The notes under the pieces were generated by a model. It worked only from the letters and a program-made list of their open reading frames with translations. It ran no database searches and was not told the origin of the DNA. A DNA stretch of 64,000 nt from Paragemmobacter straminiformis (GTDB lineage Bacteria; Pseudomonadota; Alphaproteobacteria; Rhodobacterales; Rhodobacteraceae), in the NCBI RefSeq assembly GCF_014243445.1, contig NZ_JACLQD010000006.1:62001-126000 (forward strand), in the 5' to 3' direction. A program made the position numbers and the translations under genes. Positions 41,487 to 53,293 of this stretch are shown piece after piece; position 1 is the first letter of the stretch, and each line of letters opens with the position of its first letter.

Positions 41487-42955
41487 AGCCCGTAGATCGA
41501 CCCGAACTTCGCCTCGAGATAGTCGAGGAGAGGCCCCTCGTCCGGCTCGAAGCCGCAGGCCAGCGCCACCGTCTCGCGGGGCGACCGCAAGCCACCATGC
41601 CGTTGCAGCCTCTCGCGCAGCCATTCCGTGGCGGGGGTGGCGTCACCCTTGGCAAGGCTTTCGTCCAGACCCGTGACCTCGGCCCGCAACGCACGGTGCA
41701 GGCATCCGGCGTAAACATTTCCAAGGCTATAGGTGGGGAAGTAGCCGAACAGACCCACCGACCAATGCACATCCTGCAACATCCCGTGCGAGGGCTTGTC
41801 CACCGCCACACCGAAATCGGCCAGAAAGCGGGCGTTCCAGGCCGCTTCCAGATCGGCCACGTCCAGCTTGCCGGTGATCAGGTCGCGCTCCAGATCGAAA
41901 CGCATCATGATGTGCAGGTTGTATTGCACCTCGTCCGCCTCGGTCCGGATGTAACCCGGCGCAACACGGTTGACAGAAGCGTAAAACTCCTCGGGCGAGG
42001 TGATGCCAAAGGCCCCGAACCGCTCGCGCATCTGCTCGAACATCCAGCCGGTAAAGGCCCGGCTGCGCCCCAACTGGTTCTCGTAGATCCGGCTCTGGCT
42101 TTCATGCACCCCCATCGACACGCCCGCCCCCAGTGGCGTCAGGCGATAGTCGGGGTCGATGCCAAGCTCGTAGCAGGCATGGCCCACCTCGTGGATGGTC
42201 GAGTAGAAACAGTTGAACGGCTCGGCCTCCACGACCCGCGTGGTGATGCGCGCGTCATCGCCCGACCCCGAACTGAACGGATGCACCGCCAGATCCAGCC
42301 GCCCGCGGTTCCAGTCATAGCCGAAGGCTGTCGCAAGATCGCGCGCCATGCGCATCTGCGCCTCGGCCCCGAAGCTGCCCTTCAGGGGTGCCGGTTGCCG
42401 CGACGCTCCCAGCACCTTGGCCCGCAGGGCGACCAGCCTTGGCCGCATGCGGTCGAACATCGCCCCCGTCACCGCCGCCGTGGCGCCGGGTTCGTAATCG
42501 TCCATCAGTGCGTCATAGACATCACCACCGGCGGCAAGTGCCGCGCCCTCTTCCTGCCGCAGGCGCACCACCTCGGCCAGAACCGGCAGGAAACCCGGCA
42601 CATCCTCCTTGGCCCGCGCCTCGGCCCAGATGCCCTGCGCCATGCTCGTCACCCGCGCCAGTTCCTGCGCGAGCGACCCCGGCACCTTCACCGCGCGGTC
42701 ATAGCTGCGCCGGATCTGCCGCAACTGGGCCGCCGAAACCTCGTCGACGGCCACGGCCTGCTCCAGCCAGCCGCCGACACGCGGGTCGGACCGCCGCGCA
42801 TGCAGCACCCCTTCCATCGCCGCCATCTCTTCCGAGCGCTGCTCGGCCGCGCCCCGTGGCATCATCGTTTCCTGATCCCAGCCAAGCCGCCCCGCCACCT
42901 GCGCCAGCGCCTCCGTCTCGCGCTGATAGGCCATCAGATCATCATAAACGCTCAT
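41483..42955 (-). CDS. M32 metallocarboxypeptidase (thermostable carboxypeptidase Taq type)
   Basis: A 490-residue, nearly all-helical zinc carboxypeptidase. The HEVGH motif is at 255-259 with the third ligand glutamate in MGVHESQSR about 27 residues later; the family block GWDQETMMPRGA is near the start. It removes C-terminal residues from peptides in the cytoplasm. The start overlaps the ctaA stop by four bases and its own stop overlaps the MFS gene, so all three are coupled. Confidence 0.93.
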   Translation of the reverse strand: MSVYDDLMAYQRETEALAQVAGRLGWDQETMMPRGAAEQRSEEMAAMEGVLHARRSDPRVGGWLEQAVAVDEVSAAQLRQIRRSYDRAVKVPGSLAQELARVTSMAQGIWAEARAKEDVPGFLPVLAEVVRLRQEEGAALAAGGDVYDALMDDYEPGATAAVTGAMFDRMRPRLVALRAKVLGASRQPAPLKGSFGAEAQMRMARDLATAFGYDWNRGRLDLAVHPFSSGSGDDARITTRVVEAEPFNCFYSTIHEVGHACYELGIDPDYRLTPLGAGVSMGVHESQSRIYENQLGRSRAFTGWMFEQMRERFGAFGITSPEEFYASVNRVAPGYIRTEADEVQYNLHIMMRFDLERDLITGKLDVADLEAAWNARFLADFGVAVDKPSHGMLQDVHWSVGLFGYFPTYSLGNVYAGCLHRALRAEVTGLDESLAKGDATPATEWLRERLQRHGGLRSPRETVALACGFEPDEGPLLDYLEAKFGSIYGL

Positions 42956-44106
42956 GCCGTTCCCTTCCGGATCGAACCCGCCACAGGATATTGCGCCAGA
43001 TGCCGGGCGCGGATCACCAGCACCCACAGAAGCACCGCCCCCACCTGATGGGTGATCGCCACATGCACCTGCGCCGCCGTCAGCGCGGTGTAGATGCCCA
43101 GCACCACCTGCGCCAGCAGCATCGCCATCACCATATTCACCGCCCTGCGCGTTGCGGCATGCGGAGATTTGCGCCCCCGCAGCCAGACCACCACGCCAAA
43201 GGCAAAAAGCAGATAGCCCGACATGCGGTGGATGAACTGCACCAGCCCCGGATTCTCGAAAAAGGCCCGCCACCATGCCCCGTCCGGCACATAGAAGGCA
43301 TCCGCAGGAAAGAACTGTCCGTTCATGTCGGGCCAGGTCGGAAAGGCCCTTCCCGCATCGATCCCCGCCACCAGCGCGCCCAGCAGGATTTGCACAAAGG
43401 CGAAATGCATCATCCCCGTGGTCAGGCCGAACAGCTTCGCCTCGCGGCCCCGCCGCGCCTGCATCAACTCGGTCTCGGACCGGCCCAGCAGGAACACATA
43501 CCACGCGATCAGCCCAAGGATTACAAAGGCGATCCCCAGATGCGTCGCCAGCCGGTAGGACGCGACATCCACCATGCTGCCCTTCAACCCCGAGGACACC
43601 ATCCACCAGCCGATGGCCCCCTGCACCCCACCAAGCGCCCCTACGCCCAGCAAGCGCCCCGTCCATCCGGCCGGAATTTTCCACGCCACCAGAAAGCCGA
43701 GAAAGCCGAACAACCAGACCAGCCCGATCACCCGTCCCAGCTGGCGGTGGCCCCATTCCCACCAGTAGATGGATTTGAACGCCTCAAGCTCCATCCCCTT
43801 GTTCTGCAACTGGTATTCGGGGCTTGCCTGATATTTCGCGAATTCGGCCGCCCATGCCGCATCGTCCAGCGGTGGCAGCGCCCCCGTGACGGGGCGCCAT
43901 TCGGTGATCGACAGGCCCGAATCCGTCAGCCGCGTCAAACCGCCCACGGCGATCATAGCGGCCACCAGCAGGAACAGCACCGCCAGCCAAAGGCGGATGC
44001 CGCGCCGCGCGCCCGTGGCCCGCGCTGCGATCATGCCGCCTGCGGGGGCCACAGGGGCCGCGTTGCCCGATCCCACTTCCTCGAAAATGCTGCGCTTTCC
44101 GGCCAT
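42952..44106 (-). CDS. ctaA: Heme A synthase (CtaA/Cox15)
   Basis: A 384-residue membrane protein with eight predicted segments, oxidising heme O to heme A for the aa3 oxidase. Heme-ligand histidines lie in the conserved WEWGHRQLGR, RLATHLGIAF, QFIHRMSGYLL and VAITHQVGAVL blocks, and GGLTRLTDSGLSITEW is the family's N-terminal signature. This is the long alphaproteobacterial type without the Bacillus cysteine pair. It sits apart from ctaB but serves the same pathway. Confidence 0.95.
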   Translation of the reverse strand: MAGKRSIFEEVGSGNAAPVAPAGGMIAARATGARRGIRLWLAVLFLLVAAMIAVGGLTRLTDSGLSITEWRPVTGALPPLDDAAWAAEFAKYQASPEYQLQNKGMELEAFKSIYWWEWGHRQLGRVIGLVWLFGFLGFLVAWKIPAGWTGRLLGVGALGGVQGAIGWWMVSSGLKGSMVDVASYRLATHLGIAFVILGLIAWYVFLLGRSETELMQARRGREAKLFGLTTGMMHFAFVQILLGALVAGIDAGRAFPTWPDMNGQFFPADAFYVPDGAWWRAFFENPGLVQFIHRMSGYLLFAFGVVVWLRGRKSPHAATRRAVNMVMAMLLAQVVLGIYTALTAAQVHVAITHQVGAVLLWVLVIRARHLAQYPVAGSIRKGTA

Positions 44107-44230
44107 TCCCAGTCTCCAATTCGGTCGGGCGCAACGGTAAGCCGCCCCCCATCCGCCTTCAAGGGTCCGCGACAGCCCACCGCATCACCGCAGCGTGACA
44201 CCGCCCGATGCAGCACCCCGACGCCCGCCG

Positions 44231-44300
44231 CTTCCTCTTGCCCCAAATATCCTCGGGGGGTGAATTGCCCGCAGGGCAAGAGGGGGGCAGACAGCCCCCC
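44231..44300 (-). repeat. 3'-end element, copy 8 (after the TrmJ-type gene)
   Basis: On the minus strand: hairpin GGGGGGC/GCCCCCC (44282-44300), hairpin TTGCCC-TGC-GGGCAA (44265-44279), then CCCCCCGAGGATATTT and GGGGCAAGAGGAAG. It follows the 18-bp tandem repeat behind the methyltransferase stop. Confidence 0.7.
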
Positions 44301-44349
44301 TGCACCAGCCGCCCCCCCTGCACCAGCCGCCCCCCCTGCACCAGCCGCC
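44301..44349 (-). repeat. 2.7 tandem 18-bp units directly after a stop codon
   Basis: Plus-strand units TGCACCAGCCGCCCCCCC at 44301, 44319 and (partial) 44337. On the minus strand the first unit starts immediately after the TAG of the methyltransferase, so the array fills the space between stop codon and 3'-end element. Confidence 0.85.
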
Positions 44350-45086
44350 TAGTCGCGCTGGTGCTTCAGCTTGAAGGCGATCTGCCGCAACATCCCGTGG
44401 AACGTCTGCACCTCGGCCTTGGTCAGACCCAGCCGCGCCCACATGTTGCGCAGGTTCAGCTTCATCCCCTCGGCCTTGTCCGCCGGAAAGAAGAACCCCG
44501 CCGCATCGAGCCGCTCCTCGAAATGGTCGCCCAGTTTCTCGACATCGACCCGCGCCGCGAATTCCGTGCGCGCCAGCTGCATCACCTCGGGGGCAAAGAC
44601 CTCGGACTGGCGGCGCCACTCATAGCCCAGAAGCAGCGCGCATTGCGCAAGGTTGAGCGACGGGAAATCGGGGTTCACCGGAACGGTCACGATGGCATTG
44701 GCCAGCGCCACATCCTCGTTCTCAAGCCCCGCGCGTTCCGGCCCGAACAGCACGCCGACCCTCTTGCCCTCGGCCGCCATGGCCCGCGCCATCTCCATCG
44801 CCCGCTCCGGCGTGACGACGGGCTTGACCAGCTCGCGCCCCCGCGCGGTGGTTGCAAAGACATAGTCGCAATCGGCAATCGCCTCCTGCACCGTGCCGAA
44901 CAGCCCCGCATGGTCCAGCAGACGCCCCGCACCCGAGGCCATCGCCACCGCCTTGGGGTTGGGCCAGCCGTCGCGCGGGTCCACGATCCGCATCCGCTCC
45001 AGCCCGAAATTCAGCATGGCCCGCGCCGCGGCCCCGATATTCTCGCCCATTTGCGGACGCACAAGGATGAAGCTCGGCGCGATCAT
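44349..45086 (-). CDS. TrmJ-type tRNA/rRNA ribose methyltransferase (SPOUT)
   Basis: A 245-residue SPOUT (TrmH/TrmJ) methyltransferase. The trefoil-knot motifs are visible: ILVRPQMGENIGAAARAM at the N-terminus, VLFGPERAGLENED (motif 2) near 112-125 and FPSLNLAQCALLLGYE (motif 3) near 145. TrmJ makes 2'-O-methyl groups at tRNA position 32. GGAGA upstream fixes the ATG at 45086. A tandem repeat begins directly at its stop codon. Confidence 0.9.
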   Translation of the reverse strand: MIAPSFILVRPQMGENIGAAARAMLNFGLERMRIVDPRDGWPNPKAVAMASGAGRLLDHAGLFGTVQEAIADCDYVFATTARGRELVKPVVTPERAMEMARAMAAEGKRVGVLFGPERAGLENEDVALANAIVTVPVNPDFPSLNLAQCALLLGYEWRRQSEVFAPEVMQLARTEFAARVDVEKLGDHFEERLDAAGFFFPADKAEGMKLNLRNMWARLGLTKAEVQTFHGMLRQIAFKLKHQRD

Positions 45087-45207
45087 GGCAATCTCCAAGG
45101 ATGATTGCGCCGATTACCCGCCCTTTCCCGCATCGGCAAGCGCCAAGCGGGCATGGTCAAGGCCCCGGTCTTGCGCTAAGGCAGGGCAAAGCCCTCCGGA
45201 GCGCATC

Positions 45208-45825
45208 ATGGCCGATCAAGACCGCCCGCAAATCTATCTCGTCACCCCGCCGGAATTCGATCTCGACAGCTTCCCCGACCGCCTCGCACAGGTGCTCGAC
45301 GGGGCCGAGATCGCCTGCCTGCGCCTCTCGCTCGCCACGCGTGACGAAGACCGCGTCCTGCGCGCCGCCGATGCCATGCGGCAGGTCTGCCACGCCCGCG
45401 ATGTCGCCATCGTCATCGAACGTCATGTGCTTCTGGTCGAACGCCTCGGCCTCGACGGCGTCCACCTCACCGATGGCGCCCGCTCGCTGCGCAAGGTGCG
45501 CAAGGATCTGCCCGATGCCATCATCGGCGCGCATTGCGGCGCCACCCGCCACGAAGGCATCAGCGCCGCCGAACACGGGGCCGATTACGTGGCCTTCGGC
45601 CCCGTCGGTGCCACGCCCCTCGGCGACGGCAGCCTTGCCGACTGGGACCTTTTCGAATGGTGGTCCGAGATGATCGAGGTTCCCGTTGTCGCCGAAGGCG
45701 CGCTCACCGCGGAACTGGTCGAGAAATTCGGCCCCGTCACCGACTTCTTCGCCGTGGGCGAGGAAATCTGGTCGACCGAAGACCCGCTCGCCAGCCTGAA
45801 GAAACTCCTCGCCCCGCTCGGCTAG
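45208..45825 (+). CDS. ThiE/TenI-like TIM barrel with degenerate active site
   Basis: A 205-residue protein with the thiamine-phosphate-synthase fold: IYLVTPPEF start, DGVHLTDGARS and GADYVAFGPV. Compared with E. coli ThiE, the catalytic features are missing: no QLRxK, the Asn-Asp pair is replaced (VIERH), HLGQED is HLTDGA, the PTxTK loop is absent and GGI is EGA. It is therefore unlikely to make thiamine phosphate, though automated tools would name it so. No TPP riboswitch or thi gene is nearby. The role is unknown. It is convergent with olsA, 13 bases apart. Confidence 0.82.
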   Translation: MADQDRPQIYLVTPPEFDLDSFPDRLAQVLDGAEIACLRLSLATRDEDRVLRAADAMRQVCHARDVAIVIERHVLLVERLGLDGVHLTDGARSLRKVRKDLPDAIIGAHCGATRHEGISAAEHGADYVAFGPVGATPLGDGSLADWDLFEWWSEMIEVPVVAEGALTAELVEKFGPVTDFFAVGEEIWSTEDPLASLKKLLAPLG

Positions 45826-45838
45826 GTCTTTCCTGCCC

Positions 45839-46648
45839 TCAGCCCATCGCCGCGCGCACCGCCGCCTCGCAGCGCGCGGCCAAAGCCTTGCGGTCGGCGC
45901 AGTCCTCGACAGCGACGGGCTCGTGGAACACCACCTCGACAGCCCCCTGCCGCGCTTCGGCCAGGACCCGCAGAAAATGCCCGCCAAAGGTCATGTCGGC
46001 CCACCAGCCATAGAACCGCGCATCCTGCCGCTCGGGCGCGCGATAGACCAGCGTCACGGGCTGGATATGCATCACCTCGTCCAGCCCGTGGGTGAAGAAC
46101 GCCGCAAACAGCGTTGATTTGAATGGCAGAACCCGCAGCCCGTCGGTGCTTGTGCCTTCGGGAAAGAACAGCAGCCGATGCCCCGCCCGCAACCGCTCTT
46201 CGAACAGGCGCTGTTGCCGCTTCGCCTCGGCGCCCCTGCGGGCGATGAACACCGTCCCCGTCGCCCGCGCCAGCCAGCCGATGCCAGCCCAGCCCGACAC
46301 CTCGGATTTCGCCACAAAATAGACCCGCGCCGCCGCGTTCAGCGCAAAGATATCCAGCCACGAGGCATGGTTCGCCACCATCGCCCCGCGCTCGGCCATC
46401 GGCCGGCCCCGCACGATCAACCGCATCCGCAAGATCGCAAAGGCCGCATGGCAGACGGCCTGCGTCACATGGGGCGTCCAGGGCCGCGCCATGCCGAACA
46501 GGGGCCGCTCGACCAGACGCACCAGCAGCAAGACCCCCAGCCCGCCATAGGTCACGACGCCCAGCACCAGCCCGCGCCAGACCACCCGCAGCCAGCCCGC
46601 AGGGCCGATCGGGGCATAGCGGATCGGAACCTCTTTCCAGCCCTCCAC
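45839..46648 (-). CDS. olsA: Lyso-ornithine lipid O-acyltransferase (OlsA, PlsC family)
   Basis: A 269-residue membrane-bound acyltransferase. The NHx4D motif is NHASWLD at 93-99 and the acceptor motif FFPEGTSTDG near 157; an N-terminal hydrophobic segment (LVLGVVTYGGLGVLLLV) anchors it. The start is GTG at 46648, directly after the olsB stop, with AAGGGG upstream. Adjacent to olsB, it should add the second acyl chain to lyso-ornithine lipid; by sequence alone it could also act on lysophosphatidic acid. Confidence 0.87.
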   Translation of the reverse strand: MEGWKEVPIRYAPIGPAGWLRVVWRGLVLGVVTYGGLGVLLLVRLVERPLFGMARPWTPHVTQAVCHAAFAILRMRLIVRGRPMAERGAMVANHASWLDIFALNAAARVYFVAKSEVSGWAGIGWLARATGTVFIARRGAEAKRQQRLFEERLRAGHRLLFFPEGTSTDGLRVLPFKSTLFAAFFTHGLDEVMHIQPVTLVYRAPERQDARFYGWWADMTFGGHFLRVLAEARQGAVEVVFHEPVAVEDCADRKALAARCEAAVRAAMG

Positions 46649-47425
46649 CTAGGCCCGCCCCTTGGTATAGAACCCCCGATGCCGTTCTGACATCCGCTGC
46701 GTGTCCATCACCAGACAGACATCGGTCGTGTTGAAGGCGCGGTCGATCCATGCCCCCTCGCCCACGAAACCGCCAAGCCGCAGATAGGCCTTGATCAGCG
46801 CCGGGGTCGCCGCCATCGCCGCCTTGCGGTCCAATGCGCCCTGCTCCAGCAGGTCCATCGCCTGCCCGCCCGCCCGCGCCTTCACGCGCAGACCCTCGGG
46901 CGCAAGATGGTGATGGTGCAGATAGGCCAGGGGCTGGGTCAGCGCCGCGATATCGGTGCCATGAAAGCTCGCCACGCCGAACAGGATCTCGATGTCCCGC
47001 TCCAGCACGTAATCGGCCAGCGCATTCCACAGATGGTACATCGCCGTCCCGCCGCGATGGTCGGGATGCACGCAAGACCGCCCCAGTTCCAGCAACTTGC
47101 GCCCGCTCTGCCGCAAGGGCGTCAGGTCGTATTCGCTTTCCGAATAGAACATCCCGCCCGGCCCCAGCCGGTCGGACGGCAACAGCCGATAGGCCCCGAC
47201 CACATCTTCCAACGCCTCGGGGTCGCGCCGCTGGTCGATCAGCAGCAGATGGTCGAAGACGGGGTCGAAATCATCGCGTTCAAGCTGGGCGTCATGGTCC
47301 ACAAGCGGACCCGTCGCGCCAAGCTCCTGCACGAACACCCTGTAGCGCAACCGTTGCGCCGCCCGCAGGTCCCGCGCATCGCGGGCCAACCGCAGCGTGA
47401 AGATCGAGGCATCCTCGGCATTCAT
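46649..47425 (-). CDS. olsB: L-ornithine N-alpha-acyltransferase (OlsB)
   Basis: A 258-residue GNAT-fold acyltransferase of the hemolysin-like/OlsB family that links a 3-hydroxyacyl chain from acyl-ACP to ornithine, the first step of ornithine lipid synthesis. Family blocks are AQRLRYRVFVQELG near 25-38, VVGAYRLL near 80 and KLLELGRSCVHPDHRGG near 113-129. AAGGG lies upstream of the ATG at 47425. Directly followed by olsA. Ornithine lipids replace or supplement phospholipids and affect stress tolerance in Rhodobacter. Confidence 0.9.
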   Translation of the reverse strand: MNAEDASIFTLRLARDARDLRAAQRLRYRVFVQELGATGPLVDHDAQLERDDFDPVFDHLLLIDQRRDPEALEDVVGAYRLLPSDRLGPGGMFYSESEYDLTPLRQSGRKLLELGRSCVHPDHRGGTAMYHLWNALADYVLERDIEILFGVASFHGTDIAALTQPLAYLHHHHLAPEGLRVKARAGGQAMDLLEQGALDRKAAMAATPALIKAYLRLGGFVGEGAWIDRAFNTTDVCLVMDTQRMSERHRGFYTKGRA

Positions 47426-47565
47426 TCGCGTCGCACCCTTCCGGCATCCCGCAGTCCGGCTTCGACCGCTACCAAAAGCCATATCGGCCCGTCTTTACGG
47501 CCTCGTCCTTGGCGGCGCAACCGCAGGCCGCGCCGTATCGGCAACAGGTCCCGATTAACCGCCGC

Positions 47566-47584
47566 AAAAAACAACCATCGGTTG
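47566..47584 (-). terminator. Short intrinsic terminator after the DUF3553 gene
   Basis: On the minus strand: CAACC-GAT-GGTTG followed by TTTTTT, 30 bases after the DUF3553 stop. The stem is short (5 bp) but perfect. Confidence 0.65.
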
Positions 47585-47613
47585 CCGGATATCCCTTTAC
47601 GGATAGAACTCAC

Positions 47614-47787
47614 TCAGGGGTCGAACACCAGAACCAGATCGACCCGCTTCCCGTCGATCACCACCTTGCCCGCATGTTCGAAATTCACCGTGACCCGCCC
47701 GCCGACATTCGACTGCACCTGCCCCAGCCCCCAATCGGGCTGCGAGGGGTGGCGCACATACATCCCGGGTTCGAGCAAGGCATTCAT
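47614..47787 (-). CDS. DUF3553 small protein
   Basis: A 57-residue protein beginning MNALLEPGMYVRHPSQPDWG, with GQVQSNVGGRVTVNFEHAGK, the full DUF3553 domain. The domain looks like a small beta-barrel and also occurs at the C-terminus of some UvrD-type helicases; its function is not established. AGGGGAACG upstream fixes the start. Its ATG is only 32 bases from the divergent chpT start. Confidence 0.88.
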   Translation of the reverse strand: MNALLEPGMYVRHPSQPDWGLGQVQSNVGGRVTVNFEHAGKVVIDGKRVDLVLVFDP

Positions 47788-47819
47788 CGTTCCGTTCCCC
47801 TGTTCCGTCAAAGGTTGCC

Positions 47820-48449
47820 ATGACCGTTCCCGCCATGCCCCCCGAAGCACGCCCCGAAACCCCGGCCGATCTGGCAGCCCTCGTCGCGTCGCGCCTCTGC
47901 CATGATCTTATCAGCCCGATCGGCGCGATCGGCAACGGGGTCGAACTGATCTCGCTCGATCCGCGCCCGAAAAGCGGCGAACTCGCGCTGCTCTCCGACA
48001 GCGTCGCCTCGGCCAGCGCGAAACTGCGCTTCTTCCGCATCGCCTTTGGCGTCGCGGGCCGCGACCAGTCGATCAGCCGCAGCGAGGTGGTCCCCCTTCT
48101 GGGCGATCTCTACCGCACCGGACGCATCACGCTCGATTGGCAAAGCCCCGTCGACATGACCCGCGCCGAAGCCAAGCTTGCCTTTCTCATGCTGCTCTGC
48201 GCCGAACATGCCCTGCCCACGGGCGGGGCGCTGGCCGTGCTGCGCGATGGCGTGGGCTGGACGCTGCGCGCTTCCTCGCCGCGCCTGCGCCACGATGCCG
48301 GTCTCTGGTCGCTGCTGGCCGATCCCGCCCTGTCCGGCCCGCTCGACCCGGCACAGGTGCAATTCCCGCTGGCAGGCGCGCAATTGCAGGCCCTCCAGCG
48401 CCGCGCGGTGATCGACGTCGGCGTCTCGACGCTGACGGTCAGCTTCTGA
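47820..48449 (+). CDS. chpT: Histidine phosphotransferase ChpT
   Basis: A 209-residue phosphotransferase with a DHp-like dimerisation helix and a degenerate ATPase-like domain. The phosphorylated histidine is H28 in [16 protein letters not shown]. In Caulobacter and Rhodobacter, ChpT passes phosphate from the hybrid kinase CckA to CtrA (and CpdR), controlling motility and gene-transfer-agent production. The first ATG (47820) is used; a second at 47835 is possible. The gene overlaps proA tail to tail by 11 bases, and its promoter must lie inside the DUF3553 gene. Confidence 0.9.
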   Translation: MTVPAMPPEARPETPADLAALVASRLCHDLISPIGAIGNGVELISLDPRPKSGELALLSDSVASASAKLRFFRIAFGVAGRDQSISRSEVVPLLGDLYRTGRITLDWQSPVDMTRAEAKLAFLMLLCAEHALPTGGALAVLRDGVGWTLRASSPRLRHDAGLWSLLADPALSGPLDPAQVQFPLAGAQLQALQRRAVIDVGVSTLTVSF

Positions 48450-49698
48450 TCGTCCCGTCTCCGGTCACGAGGTATTTGAAGCTGGTCAGCTGCTCGGCCC
48501 CGACAGGCCCGCGCGCATGCAACTTGCCCGTGGCGATGCCGATCTCGCCGCCCATCCCGAACTCGCCCCCGTCGGCAAACTGGGTCGAGGCGTTGCGCAT
48601 CAGGATCGCGCTGTCCAGCCGCTCGAAGAACCGCGCGCCCGTGGCGTCGTTCTCGGTCAGGATCGCTTCGGTATGGCTCGACCCGTAGCGGCGGATATGG
48701 GCAATCGCCTCGTCCACGCCGTCGACCAGCTTCACGGCAATGATCCGGTCAAGGAATTCGCGTCCGAAATCATCCGCCGCAGCAGGCACCGTTCCGGCCA
48801 CCTTGAGCAGTTCGCCCGTGGCCCGCACCTCGACACCCGCCGCCAGCAGGTCCTCGATCAACACCGCCCCGTGCTTGGTGTAGAACTGCCAGTCGATCAA
48901 CAGGCATTCCGCCGCGCCGCAAATCCCCGTCCGCCGCGTCTTGGCATTCACCACCACCCGACGCGCCTTTTCAAGATCGGCGTCACGGTCGGCGTAGATG
49001 TGGCAAATCCCCTCGAGATGGGCAAAGACCGGCACCCGCGCCTCGCGCTGCACAAGGCCGACCAGCCCCTTGCCGCCACGCGGCACGATCACGTCGATGT
49101 ATTCGACCGCCCCCAGCATGGCCGAAACCATGCCACGGTCCCGCGTCGGGATCAGCTGGATCGCCGCTTCCGGCAGATTCGCCTCGCGCAGGCCCTGCAC
49201 CATGCAATCATGGATCGCCTCCGAGGAATTGAACCCCTCGCTCCCCCCCCGCAAGATCACCGCATTCCCCGCCTTCAGGCACAGCGCCCCGGCGTCGGCC
49301 GTCACATTGGGACGGCTTTCGTAGATCACCCCCACCACGCCCAGCGGCGTGGCCACCCGCTGGATATGCAGCCCGCTCGGCATGTCCCATTCGGCAAGCA
49401 CCCGCCCCACCGGATCGCGCTGCTCGGCCACCGACCGCAACCCGTCGACGATCCCGCGGATGCGCCCCTCGTCCAGCCGCAGCCGGTCCATCATGGCGGG
49501 CGACAGCCCCTTTTCCTCGCCATAGGCAAGGTCCATCACATTCCCGTCGAGAATTTCCTGCCGCCGCGCCCAGACCGCCGCCGCCGCCGCCTGCAAGGCC
49601 ACGGCCTTCCGCTCTGACGAGGCAAAGGCCAACTCCGCCGCCGCAGCCCGTGCCTTGGCCCCGATTTCGGCCATCATATCCGCGAAATTGCCATCCAT
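48439..49698 (-). CDS. proA: Glutamate-5-semialdehyde dehydrogenase
   Basis: A 419-residue NADPH-dependent enzyme of proline synthesis, reducing glutamyl-5-phosphate. The catalytic cysteine is in [14 protein letters not shown] near 258, and the family blocks [21 protein letters not shown] and [15 protein letters not shown] are present. It is 77 bases after proB on the same strand. Length is normal. Confidence 0.96.
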   Translation of the reverse strand: MDGNFADMMAEIGAKARAAAAELAFASSERKAVALQAAAAAVWARRQEILDGNVMDLAYGEEKGLSPAMMDRLRLDEGRIRGIVDGLRSVAEQRDPVGRVLAEWDMPSGLHIQRVATPLGVVGVIYESRPNVTADAGALCLKAGNAVILRGGSEGFNSSEAIHDCMVQGLREANLPEAAIQLIPTRDRGMVSAMLGAVEYIDVIVPRGGKGLVGLVQREARVPVFAHLEGICHIYADRDADLEKARRVVVNAKTRRTGICGAAECLLIDWQFYTKHGAVLIEDLLAAGVEVRATGELLKVAGTVPAAADDFGREFLDRIIAVKLVDGVDEAIAHIRRYGSSHTEAILTENDATGARFFERLDSAILMRNASTQFADGGEFGMGGEIGIATGKLHARGPVGAEQLTSFKYLVTGDGTIRS

Positions 49699-49775
49699 GC
49701 CGAAAGCCCCTCATGTCCTGTCGTGAAGTGTCGCCGTGGGTGCGGGGGCTGCCCCCGCGCTCCGCCACCCGACAC

Positions 49776-52435
<2,660 letters not shown>

Positions 52436-52473
52436 GACCCCTCACCTTTTACGAACAGCCCCATCCCGCCCCG

Positions 52474-52525
52474 CTTCATCCTTGCCCAAATACTCTGCGG
52501 GGGCGCGGGGGTGCAAAACCCCCGC
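52474..52525 (-). repeat. 3'-end element, copy 9 (after the intact GNAT gene)
   Basis: On the minus strand 27 bases after the acetyltransferase stop: hairpin GCGGGGGT-TTTGC-ACCCCCGC (52505-52525), then CCCCCGCAGAGTATTT and GGGCAAGGATGAAGCGGG. Confidence 0.7.
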
Positions 52526-52552
52526 TCCGACAGGCGTCACGAAGCGCGCGCC

Positions 52553-53134
52553 TCAGTCCAGCTTGCGGATATAGGTCCATGTCGGCACCCGCGCATTGCG
52601 GGCCACCGAAAAGGTCTCGGCATCGCCCAGATAGACGAAGCCCGCATTGGTCAGCACCCGCGCCGATCCGGGATTGTCCTGGAACACCTCGGCAAAGATC
52701 GTGCGGTTGCCCTGCGGATTGGCATCGACCAGCGCCCGCACCGCGTCCGAGGCGAACCCCGCATTCCAGAACGCAGGCCCGACCCAGAAGCCGATCTCCG
52801 ATTGCCCGCGATCGCGCTTGGTCTCGTCCATGCGCTTCAGGCTGATGACCCCCAGCACCTCGGCAAGGCCGCTGGCCGACCCGTCCATGACCCAGATATC
52901 CTCGTCGGCATCCGTGGCCATCGCGCGGGTGACAAAGGCCTCGGCGGCCCCGGGCGGCAGGGGGTGGGGAATCGACCGCGTCGCCTCGGCCACGCGGCGG
53001 TCGCCGGCATACATGGCAAACAGCCCCGAATCCGACTTGCGCACCGGACGCAGCACGAAGCGCCCCGCCGGAATGAATGCGGAAGCCCCGCGCAAGGGCG
53101 CGTTGGTGTTCGCCGTCAGATCGACCGTGTTCAT
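52553..53134 (-). CDS. GNAT acetyltransferase
   Basis: A 193-residue acetyltransferase of the RimJ/RimL-like group. The core reads FVLRPVRKSDSGLFAMY, then GQSEIGFWVGPAFWNAGFASDAVRAL with the acetyl-CoA loop near 120-135, and DNPGSARVLTNAGFVYLG near the end. AGGAGGG six bases before the ATG at 53134 is a strong ribosome site. The gene lies between rpmA and the frameshifted acetyltransferase; the target is unknown. Confidence 0.87.
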   Translation of the reverse strand: MNTVDLTANTNAPLRGASAFIPAGRFVLRPVRKSDSGLFAMYAGDRRVAEATRSIPHPLPPGAAEAFVTRAMATDADEDIWVMDGSASGLAEVLGVISLKRMDETKRDRGQSEIGFWVGPAFWNAGFASDAVRALVDANPQGNRTIFAEVFQDNPGSARVLTNAGFVYLGDAETFSVARNARVPTWTYIRKLD

Positions 53135-53293
53135 GGCTTCCCTCCTCTGAAAGCACATGTCGGAAGGCTCGCGCCCCCCTTCAAGCGTTACGGCCCCGCC
53201 GCGCGCGAATGTTACCCGCCTGCGGAACCACCGGCCCGCCCCCCCTCGCGACGGCAGACCGCATCTTTCGGCCGCAAAGAACGGCCCCGAACC

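Noticed and set aside
45087-45207. TPP riboswitch before the ThiE-like gene
   Set aside because: No conserved TPP-box sequence could be found in the 120-bp gap.
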